Below, one piece after another: positions 35,826-46,489 of a stretch of 64,000 nt of DNA. Numbering within the stretch: position 1 is the stretch's first letter; each line of letters opens with the position of its first letter. The notes beneath the pieces were generated by a model. The model had not been told where the DNA came from and ran no database searches. It saw nothing but the letters and a program-made list of their open reading frames with translations. The stretch lies in contig JAIUCV010000018.1 in assembly GCA_026724425.1 (NCBI GenBank), forward strand, positions 4,666,942-4,730,941, in the 5' to 3' direction. This stretch comes from Erythrophleum ivorense (Eukaryota > Streptophyta > Magnoliopsida > Fabales > Fabaceae). A program made the translations under genes and the position numbers.

Positions 35826-38800
35826 CGTAACTCTGCCTATGACGAAATTTGATGTAAATTATTTTTCATAGCCGGTTCCAAACCCAGAAAAAAGAAGGGT
35901 TGTGTTAGGCAGTCAACAGTCAACGTAAAATTTTGTCGAATCTTTATGATATGGACAATCGATATATTGGATGTAAAGCTAGGTTGTTGCCCGGAAGTAA
36001 CGCGTTGTGTAGCTTGAATACAATGATAAGTGAGCAAGAGCCGCTATATCGACGTTTAGATGTAGTGAAAAATAAGCAAGGGTTCCCACATTTTTTGTGA
36101 AAGAATGTGGCTAAAGAAGCTAGTTCATAAGAGTAGGATTCGTTTTAGAATTTAGAATATAAATACACTTACGGGTAAGTCTATGGAAATAGTAAATACT
36201 ATAATTAGGAGGAAGATTAATTTTATGTGTTTACAAGAAACTAAATGGGTAAGAGAAAAAGAGAAAGAATTAGACACTTCAGATTTTAAACTTTGGTATA
36301 CTGGTAAGGCTAAATTTAAAAATAGGGTAGGTATAATTGTAGATAAATTTTGAAAAAATATTGTAGTGGATGTAAAAAGATTAGGAGATAGAATCATTGT
36401 ATTAAAGTTTGTAGTGGAAAATGAAATCTTTAATATTATTAGTGTTTATGCACCATAAGTAAGGTTAGAAGAATATCACAAGATAAAGTTTTGGGAGGAT
36501 TTAGAATGTTTAGTTCAGAAAATAATACTAGGAGAAAAGATTCTTTAAGGAAGGGATCTAAATAGCCATGTGAGAAGTGTATCTTCAGGTTACGAGGGTG
36601 TTCATAGAAGACATGGCATAGGAGAAGCAAATACAAAATGTAAAACTATTCTAGACTTTTTATTAGCATTCGATCTTATATTAGCTAAAACTTATTTTAA
36701 AAAGCGTGAAGAATATCTTATCACGTATAAAAGTGAAAGGGTATATTCTTAAATTGATTTCTTTCTGATAAAGAAATCAGATAGAAAAATTTGCATAGAT
36801 TAACTGAAAAGAGTTTAGCTACTCAGTATAGAGTTTTAGTTATGGATATAAAAATTAAGAGGAGAGTAAAAAGCAAAGGTGAAGATAGGGTGTTAAGGAC
36901 TAAGTGGTGGCAACTAAGGGGGATAAAGAAAAGAATTTGTAGAGACAGATTGTGGAAGAAGGACCTTGAGAAATACAAGGAAGTGCTAACGATATATGAA
37001 ATAGAATGGCTAAAGAGATTATGAAGGTGGCAAAAGAAATATTAGATGAATGAAAAGGTTTTAGACCTAAGGATAAAGAATTTTGGTGGTGGGATACAAG
37101 CGTGCAAGATAAGGTTAAAGTTAAAAGAGAATATTATAAAATGTGGTCATTATATAAGAGTAATGAAAATTGGAAAAAATATAAGGTAGTTAAAAAAGAC
37201 ACTAAGAAAGCAGTGAGCAAAGCGAGAACGAGGGCATTTGATGAGCTATACCAATCTTTAGGTACTAAAGTTGAAGAAAGAAGTATTTACAAGTTAGCTA
37301 AAAGTAGGGAAATAAAGACAAAAGACGTGGACCAAGTGAAATGCATCAAAAATGAAGAAGGGAAAGTGTTGGTCACGAAATAAAATATCAGAAAACGATG
37401 TAAGAGTTATTTTCATAGGCTTTTTAATGAAGTGCATGAGATTTTATTGTAATCGGATAGGCTAGACACTAGAGTAGAGGATCAAAGTTATACTTTTTAT
37501 CGTAAGATTTGTAAGGTAGAAGCAAAAGAAGCATTAAAGCGAATGGAGAATGACAGAGTAGTTGAATCGGATAATATACCCATTGAAGTATGGAAGGGTT
37601 TAGGAGTGAAAGGTATAAGTTGACTCATAAAGTTATTTAATGAAATTATGAGATCTAAGAGAATGTCAGATGAATGGAGGAAAAGTACTTTAATTCCTAT
37701 TTATAAGAGTAAATGGGATATTCAAAATTGTACAAATTATAGAGGAATTAAACTTATGAGTCACACTATGAAATTATAAGAAAGAGTAATTGAGCAAAGG
37801 TTAAGGAAAGAGATTCAAGTTATAGAGAATCAATTTGGTTTTATGCTAGGAAGGCCAATTATGGAAACAATATACTTGTTGCAAAAATTAATGGAGAGAT
37901 ATTGGGAGAATCAAAGAGATTTACACACAGTATTTATTGATTTAAAAAAATCATATGATAGAGTGCTAAGAGAGGTTCTATAGAAGGTTTTGGAGGAAAA
38001 AAGAGTTCATATATCTTATATCCAAGTAATCTAAGACATGTATGATAAGGTTACAACTAGCGTAATAACAAAAGGTGGACTTACGGGAGATTTTCTGATA
38101 ACTATTAGTCTACATCAAGGATCAATTCTGAGCTCTTATCTTTTTACTTTAGTCTTGAATGTGCTTACTGAACATATCCAAGAATTGGTGCCACAGTGTA
38201 TGTTTTGTGCAGATGATATTGTACTGGTAGGAGAATCAAGAAAGGAAATGAATGAGAAGTGGGAGAGGTGGAGACTAGCTTTGGAAGCTCATGGATTTCG
38301 TTTAAGTAGAAGTAAAATGGAGTATATGGAATGTAAGTTTAGTAAGAAATACATCACTTCTAGTGTAGGAATTGGAGAACATATCTTACTACAAGTCACA
38401 TGATTTAAATATCTTGAATCCATCATACAACATAACGGGGAAATAGAAGAAGATATAAAGCATATGATTCAAGCAAGGTGATGAAATGGATAAGTGTTTC
38501 GACTGTTATTTGTGATAAAAGAGTACCACTCAAACTTAAGGGTAAATTCTACCGCACAATTATAAGACTTGCAATATTGTATGGAACTGAGTGTTGGGCA
38601 ATAAAAAGTCAACAAAGAAAAAAGTTCAATATTGCAGAGATGAGAATGTTGCGTTGGATGAGTGGACACATTAGATGAGATAGGATTAGAAATGAATGCA
38701 TTAGAGAGAAGTTGGAAGTCACACCTATTGTGGAAAAGATTGTAGAATCGAAACTTAGATGGTTTAGTCATGTGGGGAGGAGATCTATAGAAGCCCTAGA

Positions 38801-39009
38801 TAGGAGAGTAGATAAGATGAAAAATAGTCCAATAATTAGAGGTAGAAGAAGACTAAGAAAAATTATAGAAGAAATTATTAAAAGAGATTTAGATTTAAAT
38901 GATTTGTCTAAAAATATGATTTATGATAGGTGCTTATAGCGTCGATTGATCTATGTAGCCAACTCTACTTAGTGGGAAAATGGTTTGTTGTTGTTGTTGT
39001 TGTTGTTGA
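35826..39009 (+). mobile_element. Full-length RTE-type non-LTR retrotransposon, decayed
   Basis: About 3.2 kb between matching 14-bp flanks. The APE-type endonuclease is readable: CLQETKW near 36230, NIISVYAP near 36435, RDLNSHV (expected GDLN) near 36550, and a Ser-x-Ile-Asp motif near 36750 interrupted by a stop. A linker (DELYQSLGTKVEERSIYKLA, about 37240-37300) leads to the RT: DNIPIEVWK near 37575, DLKKSYDRV near 37940, SLHQGSILSSYLF near 38110 and MFCADDIVLVG near 38205. The C-terminal LSKNMIYDRCL at 38905-38936 is followed by a TTG-repeat tail at 38985-39008. Many stops and frame breaks. It is collinear with the minus-strand copy at 16958-20130 over its whole length. Confidence 0.85.
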
Positions 39010-39023
39010 AGATTATTGTATTT
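39010..39023. repeat. Probable target-site duplication, right copy (RTE)
   Basis: Partner of 35812-35825; it follows the TTG-repeat tail directly. Confidence 0.65.
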
Positions 39024-39596
39024 CATGTACGTATTAATTAATGACACACCAATCTCCAATGAAGTTTTTAAAACAACACGCCCTGTGAATATGAAATTTT
39101 TTTGCTTATCATTAATCACATCCTCAAACTACATAATGGCAGTTATATAAGCATATTCTGGGTTAACGCTGCATGACCAGAACCTTTAAAATGTGGTTGG
39201 AGAAAAAGGCAACAAAAAAAAAAGAGTTCAGAGAAGGAAGGGGGAAGGACTAATGAGATTATAATAAATAGAAAGTTAGAAACCTTGTCTACTTCTTTCG
39301 CAATGGGACCTCGCCCAATGATTACGTCATACCATCTGAGGCCTGAATTATTCCTATTGTAGTTCTCTCCTATTAGATCTACGTAGGCGCAACAAATAAT
39401 TTATTTATCAAAACATATAGTCATTTTTTTCATAAAAGAAAAGGACATCACAAAGAGTAAGGTTTTAAATTACAATTGTGATTGCAATTACGAGTATTAT
39501 AAAAAGAGTTATAGATGGATTGATACGAGTTGCATCTGCAATATTGCAGCCACATTTTGCAATGTGATTTGGAATTTAAAACTGTGGCAAAAATAG
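39024..39596. other. Intergenic DNA, no gene seen
   Basis: Ordinary AT-rich spacer without recognisable coding motif. Confidence 0.5.
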
Positions 39597-39599
39597 TTA

Positions 39600-39810
39600 G
39601 GCCCCGTTTGGAAGCAAGAAAATTTGGGAAAGGAAATGGAAAGTACTTTACATCTCCTTCTCGATGGAATCGGTCTTCCATCAACTAACGGAATTGAAAC
39701 TACTTTCGGAAAACACTTTTTGCCGTGGATGGTAACCAAATGCGTGCTCAGCTAGAAATTACTTTCTGTTTCCGTTTCCCATGACCCAATTCTTGCTTCC
39801 AAACAGGGCC
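39600..39810. mobile_element. Tourist-type MITE (PIF/Harbinger) with TTA duplication
   Basis: Terminal inverted repeats of 21 bp (39600-39620 and 39790-39810) begin GGCCCCGTTTGGAAGC on one side and GGCCCTGTTTGGAAGC on the other (reverse complement), with one mismatch. The element is flanked by TTA at 39597-39599 and 39811-39813, the PIF/Harbinger target-site duplication. Length 211 bp, non-coding. It looks younger than everything around it because ends and duplication are almost perfect. Confidence 0.9.
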
Positions 39811-39813
39811 TTA

Positions 39814-40412
39814 GTATATAGCATAAGCTGCGGAGAAAACAAAAATATTAAATCGTTTCTCTTATTTGTTCTATAATTTTTTCTTTTAAAAAATTTTGAT
39901 GTGTTGGATACAAAGCAAAAGTATTATAGATTAACTAATAAAAGTATCTATAATTTATAAATGTTAACTATTTTAGTTATAACTTTTCTCTAATTTTTAT
40001 CAGCAATGTTAAATTCAACTTTGTTACTTGAAAGAAACTTGAGATCGATTCAAATCAAATATAACCACACCTCGATTTATGAAAATTATATAATCGAATT
40101 CTTTTGCAAAGTTTCATTGCCTGTCATCCTTTGTATACGAATATTTTACTCACCAAAAATATCTGGTGACAATAGACGACCACTGCCACGGCTCGCTTTG
40201 TGAATATTCCAATATGGGGCACTGCATTCATTAAATGAAATTATTTGTCATGGTAAAAATTAAAGCAAGTTATCTTTATTCTGAAAAAACGAATAGATCT
40301 ATATCGATATGAATATGATAACACATTATCAATATATTAAATGAAATTATTATATTAAAAAATGATTTACAGAAAAATAATTCGTTTTCACTATGATAAA
40401 TTCAATCATTGA
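39814..40412. other. Intergenic DNA, no gene seen
   Basis: AT-rich; no defensible feature. Confidence 0.5.
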
Positions 40413-40546
40413 AGATATGTTTGGATTGAATAGAATGAAAGAAAAGAGAAAGAAATAGAAATTTTAATTTTTATATTTTCTTTAACTTAGATTAACATAA
40501 ACATTTTTCCTTTTTTCATCTGTTCTCCTTAATCCAAATCTATTCT
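40413..40546. mobile_element. MITE-like element related to 3283-3454
   Basis: Left end AGATATGTTTGGATTGAATA and right end, reverse complemented, AGAATAGATTTGGATTAAGG. The core TTTAACTTAGATTAACATAA matches that of the element at 3283-3454. Non-coding. Confidence 0.5.
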
Positions 40547-42769
40547 AAAAAAATATTAAATTTAAATTTAAATAAAAATATTAGAATTAAAATTTTACCT
40601 TACTTTTTTTTTTCTTTTTCTTTTTTTTTTTCCCAATTCTCTTCAATTCCACATATACCATAAAGGGTTCATAAAATGTTCAAATTCAGAGAGCACAATC
40701 CACAGTACAACACTGACAAATAATGAGAGCTACATAGAAAAATTAAAACATAAGGCTCTGTTTCATTAAAAACTTTCACTAAATTATTTTTAGATAAAAC
40801 TATTTTGGTACTTGTTTTGTGAAAAAAAAAAATTAAAGTTTTTCACCAAACTAAATTTTACTGCAATTAATTAAAAAAAAAGTTTTTCAAATAAAGAAAC
40901 AATTTTCATTTTTGCTTCAATTCACCAACTGTGTACTAACATTGACATCAAAATCCCCCGTGATTTGCACTTTGGTCCATATAATATTTTTGAAAACGAG
41001 AGAGGTTTAAGACTAGATTCATAACTAAATATTTTTATTTGGGCCTAATTAAATAAAAATTTTGAGACTGAGATATACTTAGACTTGACATAAACTTTTT
41101 TATTTAGACATGGATAAGAATTTTGCAAATAAGATGAACTTAGACTTGACCTATAAACTTTCCTATTAAAAACCATTAAAAATTTTTAAAATAAGATGAA
41201 TTGGGGTTTGACATAAACTTTTATATAAAATCATGATAAGGACTTGAGCCCAAGCTTCGCTCAATTTTTATTCGAACGAAGCAAATTCAAATTTAAATTT
41301 AAAAACTTGAGTTGAACCTTGGATTTATGATATTTCCATTTAGGCCAAAGTCATACCAACGTATATAAGAAGTTAGAAAATGAGTCCTGGTTGTGCTTGA
41401 TCTTGCGCTTCAACTTTTATGGCTCCAGCTGTCTTAAAACAGAATTTTAAAAGCGAACTGTGCTCATCTTCAATAACACCGGACCGGCTACCACTACTCA
41501 CATTGCATTAGTAACCGCTATGCATCGTTTGTCTCTTTTTTTGTTTTGACTATTTGATCCTCCAAAGATGACCCAATTATCAATTAATTCTCTTAAAGTT
41601 TGTATATCACTTTAGTACTCGAAAATTTAATTTTGTTTTAACCTCATAGAATAGTTCATCCTTAAAAAATTGTATAGTATCATTTTGAAAATAATTATAC
41701 ATTTAATCTCTCTAGTTTATAACATAAGCTTTTAATTTTGTCTCTACGTAGTTGATTCTTTTTTCAAAAAAAATCAATGCTTACTCCACACCCCCCCCCC
41801 ACCCAAAAACGTTCAGTCTTTGATTCCAGACCTTTATGTGTGTCACTACTCAAAGTATTTGGAACTAATTAGACTAACAGACAAGCAGTAACATGGTACC
41901 CCTAAATTCGCTGAGTTGGACAATCTCTTGCCATGTTGACATTTGACAGCACGACATCCAATCATTTTACGGTCTATCCACTACCTAAGTGAATCTCTTG
42001 TTCAGAACTTTTCTTCTTTGAATTGCCCAACCCTCGCTAGCTCTCGTCTTCCATTCCTTTCTTCCTGAACTTTCTCTATTACTCTCCACTACCTCTCTCT
42101 CAATTTTCTTCTATGAAGCAGGGGATTCAGTCCCCCTTGCCATAGCCGAGTCCGATGCTATTGCTAAATACATCCATCTCATGCAATATTTAAATATTTT
42201 TTGTTACCGAATTATTCTATTAAAAATTTCAAATTTCATTTTTCTTTGTCACGAATAAATTAACTAAAAGAAAAAAAAATTGAGAGAATGACAAGAGAAA
42301 ACTTTACAAAAAAACAAAATTTGGAAGTTTGAAGCTGCGTACCAAAGAAGGAGCTGCAGAGAACACAGCCCACAGCATAACACCGGCAAATCATTGGGCG
42401 CATGTTGAGATACAGAGGCTGTTTAAACCCATTAAAAGAAGAGAGACGGTTGCTCTTTTCGTCCCTGCTTCACAGACACTTTTATTATAATAAAATTGTT
42501 GAGGACTCTTTTAATTCAAAATTTTAAATTGATCATATTTAGTAAGTCTCTTTGCGCAAAAGTTATTTAAATTTAAATTGTGAATAAAATACAACCCTTA
42601 CCATATTTTGATATCTGGTCCCAAAAATTAATTAAACCCTTGAATGAATATTGATGATTTAAGTTACCCATGGTAACGTTTATATTTCTCTTTATTTCTT
42701 ATATTAGTTGTAGTAATCCCATAAATAACATCATGACAGATAATGAATTGACTATTGACGCGAACAGGA
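40547..42769. other. Long intergenic stretch, no gene seen
   Basis: AT-rich with a C-run at 41788-41797. Words near 40685-40740 and 42355-42410 (AGAG-x-ACA...CCACAG...AACAC) look like a weak direct duplication. No coding motif. Confidence 0.45.
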
Positions 42770-45130
42770 AGTTTGGTGTGGGGATCTTTTCAAGTTTTTC
42801 AGGAAATTCTATATGGGAAATTTAGTTTTCCAATCTTGATGTTAGAAGATGGGATGAACTATTAAAAAAATTTAAGAGCCATGGATTGGAAGATAGAACA
42901 ATGATGTCCATAATGGTGTTTTATGAAACAACTTAGTTTTTCAATTGTGCAAATGAATGTGTGAGGACTCCAAAGACCTTAAATAAAGTCAAGAGGCCTA
43001 GAAATGAAAAGAGAATTGAGCCTAGAATTTGAATAATGAGAGTTTCTTTAATGGGCCAATTATGGAACCATTATGCCACTCATAGAACCAAGTGTGTGTC
43101 TAAGAATGGAATTGGTATCTTGACTTGCTTCAGGTACATGATTGTATGCTATTTGTGATGTTTAGGTCAAGAGAACCCTACTCCATCTAAGTGTTCTTGT
43201 GTAATCAAAAAGGAGAAATAACAAACAAAGTAAAGCTTGCAAAAGTTCAAAGTAACTCTTCACCTTATTCTCCTTGCATTCTTGTGTGCATATGTATGTC
43301 ATTGTGTGCTTGTATGTGCTCTTGTGACTTGATAACATGCCACTTGATGTCTTAATATTACATTGGTACCAATGTGTTTTCTTGAATGGCTTTGGTTGTG
43401 GAAATGACTCATAAGAGTGAGGTGATGTCAAAAGTCCCTTAGTAAATGTAAGGAGATGCCAAAAGTCTCATAGTATGGGTGAAATAAGGCCAAAAGTCTC
43501 TTGGATGAGTGAGGCCAAGTCAAAAGTCCCTAGGCCAAAGGTGAGACAAATCCAAAAGTCCTAAAATTGGGGCAAGGCAAAATCAAAAGTCCCTATAGCA
43601 TATTCTTGAATTGAAAATGAATTAGTGGCATGAAAGTATGTGTTCTTGCATGTTTATGATGAGACATGTCCTAAAAGTGTGCCTTTGATGTATGTATGCC
43701 TTGAATGTGTGTGTGAATGGGTGTGTGAGCTATTGAAATTCTAGAAATCTTACTCCCTTCCCTCCTTTACCTTTATGGCTTTAGGTGGCTCTCAAGAGCC
43801 AAGGAATGCAAGCCAAGTATCTTAAAGAGACTATAATTTGATTATCATTTAATTATTTTTGTACCTAATAGTTAAAATGATTATGTAAATGTTATTTTTG
43901 AATTATGAATCATTGAAAAATTGTAATATCATATATAAATGGTGTATGAACATTGTATGGTACCAAGACAATGAGAATATGAACTTTGAATCCTTGGATG
44001 CTTACTTGGATGCATGCATTATTAAGTGTGGGATGGTTAAAATGAGATGTATAGTGTTTAGAATCACTTAGACAACTTATACAAGTCATAGTTATGCTTT
44101 TAAACTTGTCCAAGGGGTGCCAAACCTTAAAGGAAGTCATTTGGACAAAATTGGTACCTCATATGGAGCAAAATAAACCAAATTGGTGAGCTATGCCACT
44201 TTCTGTCCAAATGAGTTCTTTTTGGTTTGAAATTTAGCATGCTCCTAGAACTTGTTGAGATATTTTTGGGAAGCTAAAGTAGGAAATATTTGGAGGTCTG
44301 TGAAATTTTTGGTGAATTTTTTAAGTTAAAAAATTTTCTGGTTTTGGTTCAATATACTGTAAAATGGTCTGAAATGAATCTCTATCACTCATGGGAAAAT
44401 GATGTCCAAATGCCATGAAATTTGATAAGCAGAAATTAGACCTTCCTAGTGACTTGTACCAATTAAAAACACCTCAATTGAATGTCTAGAGACGAAGATA
44501 TAAATTTTTGAAGTTGCTATTTTGTTTTAAGCACACCTCCAGACCCTCAGTACTGTTCCATCAATTTGGGGGTCTGAATGCTCTTGGATTGTCCTCGAAC
44601 TATTTTTTTCCTCTATTTAACATCTTTTTATTTCCCAATTGGTATAGATTGCATAGATTGGATTTTTGTAAAATTAATTATGAATTTCCAAAATCTATAT
44701 TAGTAAGTTGTATCAGATTTTTGGATAGCTTGACCTCCCTGCCTTTTTTATATCAAGCATGATCTAGATGAGATTTTTGTGGCTGGAAATTATTTTTAGT
44801 GTAAAGTTAACATTCATATCTTTCTAGAAAGCTATGGTTTGCTTGATTTTCATTTTTTTATATTTAGTTATGATTTTTCAAAATTGCTCCTAAAATTTGC
44901 CATATGTTGTTTGCAAGATTAAGTGATAATTTCGGGGTTTTTAATTTGAAATTGATAGATGGTGTGATGTTTTAGTTTATTTGTGATTTGTTCAAATGAA
45001 AAATGACTAAGGAATATTATTGAAACATCCATGGGGCCCACATAACATGAATTGAAAATTTTACCCTGATGTAACGTAATAAAAAAAGAAAAAAATGCTT
45101 GAATCATGGCCTTTTGTTGGTCTTGTACTA
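42770..45130 (+). repeat. Long direct repeat, copy A (Tekay/Del-like LTR part)
   Basis: Aligns by eye over about 2.3 kb to 52000-54330 in the same orientation. Shared landmarks include AAGAGGCCTAGAAATGA (A) against AAGAGGTCTAGATATGA (B), the block of CAAAAGTCCC repeats, ATCTTACTCCC...TTTACC against ATCTCACTCTCC...TTACC, and CACCTCAATTGAA-G. The order of landmarks resembles Tekay/Del LTRs. Copy A lacks the first kilobase present in copy B. Non-coding. Confidence 0.65.
43410..43605 (+). repeat. Minisatellite with CAAAAGTC core, about 31-35 bp period
   Basis: Six diverged units, each containing (C)CAAAAGTCC or CAAAAGTCTC followed by GTGAG-like words. The equivalent array lies in the other long repeat at 52645-52800. 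Confidence 0.75.
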
Positions 45131-45319
45131 AGAACATGTATTTAAATACTTGAATGGAAGAGTATAATAATAGAAACTATATGGTATGACAATGACTAAA
45201 AAAGTTATTCACTAAAATTGATATATTTTACCATCACTTAACCTTATAAGTAGTTGTTTAATACAATAATATAATTTTATAAGAGTTATTAACTTTTCCA
45301 TCTTTCCATGTACAAGTTA

Positions 45320-46140
45320 CCTATATGAACAATACAAAGTTGATGAAGAATTAGCTTACATAAGCCGACTCAACTCAAACGCTACTAATTGGATTGAGGA
45401 GATACTTAAGGGTTAATGGTGTTGGGCATATGATGTTGATGGCAAATGATAGACCGCATGACAACAAATTTAGCAGAAAGTATAAATACAATTTTTAAAA
45501 GGGTTAGGTTCTTACCTGAGCTCTGGTTGGATCAAGCAACATTTTACAGATTAACCAAGTATTGGGTCTTGTGAGCTGAGAAGGCAAATACACAGCTTTA
45601 AGAAAGAGAAAACATATATGAGAACATCATATTGAAGCTAGCAGTCAAAACTTAAAAAGTATCAGCATATGCAATTCATGGATTTGATAGATGAAGATTG
45701 ACGTTTGAGGTAGAGGAGGCATATGATCTGACAAATCAACAATTTAGTCAATCCTGTAAAATTAACTTAGTAGATTGTACATATAATTGTGGTGAATTTC
45801 AGACTTTGAAATATCTTTGCTAGCATGTATTAGCAGCCTGTGTCCACATTCGAGTAGACTTCATACAGTATATTAATCGAGTGTTTCAATTGGAGACTAT
45901 TTTAAAGGCTAATGAGACTAAATTTTGCCACATTAGTGGTAAAGTGTACTGGCCCCAAGATCCAACGTTTATTCTAGATCTTACAATGAAATGCAGTAAA
46001 AAGTCACCCCAAATCAAGCCAAATATGAAATGAAATGGATTAGCGTAAAGTTCCAAAAGATCTATCGCAATGTGCATTGCACAAACAGATGGGTCATAAC
46101 CGCATAACTTGTCCATCATGATGCCACCTAAAACCATAGC
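45320..46140 (+). pseudogene. MULE (MuDR-type) transposase, C-terminal half, decayed
   Basis: In one main frame after small repairs by eye: WCWAYDVDGK near 45420, RMTTNLAESINTIFKRVR from 45455, DQATFYRLTKYWVL, then FEVEEAYDL. A SWIM zinc finger follows: CTYNCGEFQTLKYLC at about 45776-45820, then HVLAAC, then KVYWPQDP. A TAG at 45821 sits between the last Cys and the His of the finger (C-x-H), where Ser is usual. These are the post-DDE region and SWIM finger of plant MuDR-like transposases, which bind and mobilise Mutator-like elements. The catalytic N-terminal half is absent; directly upstream lies long repeat A. Several stops show it is dead. The plant mobile domain gene follows 350 bp downstream on the same strand. 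Confidence 0.75.
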
Positions 46141-46489
46141 TTTTTAGTTTATTGGTTTTTTTTCCTTTTGTTATATTAGAAATACATTGTTATGTATAAA
46201 GAAACATTATAATAACTACTTTGCTATATAATTTTTCACATACTACTTATCTTACTACATACCATTCAGAGTATATTCCAATGTCTTGGTGTTGTTGTCA
46301 AATATGTTTCTCTCCACAATTCAATCCACATTGTTTTATTTCTATTTGCCATTTGTTTCATTATTTTATAAGTACAATTTTGTTTTGTATGAAGTTATCT
46401 TGTTATGAATTTATACATGTACTCATCAAATATCTTACTATGTATTTTAGCTAAATATTATATTGTATAGTTTTGCAATATAGTATTAT

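Noticed and set aside
43410..43605. CRISPR-like spaced repeats
   Set aside because: Units are diverged, spacers are themselves repeated, and the array lies in plant LTR sequence; it is a minisatellite.
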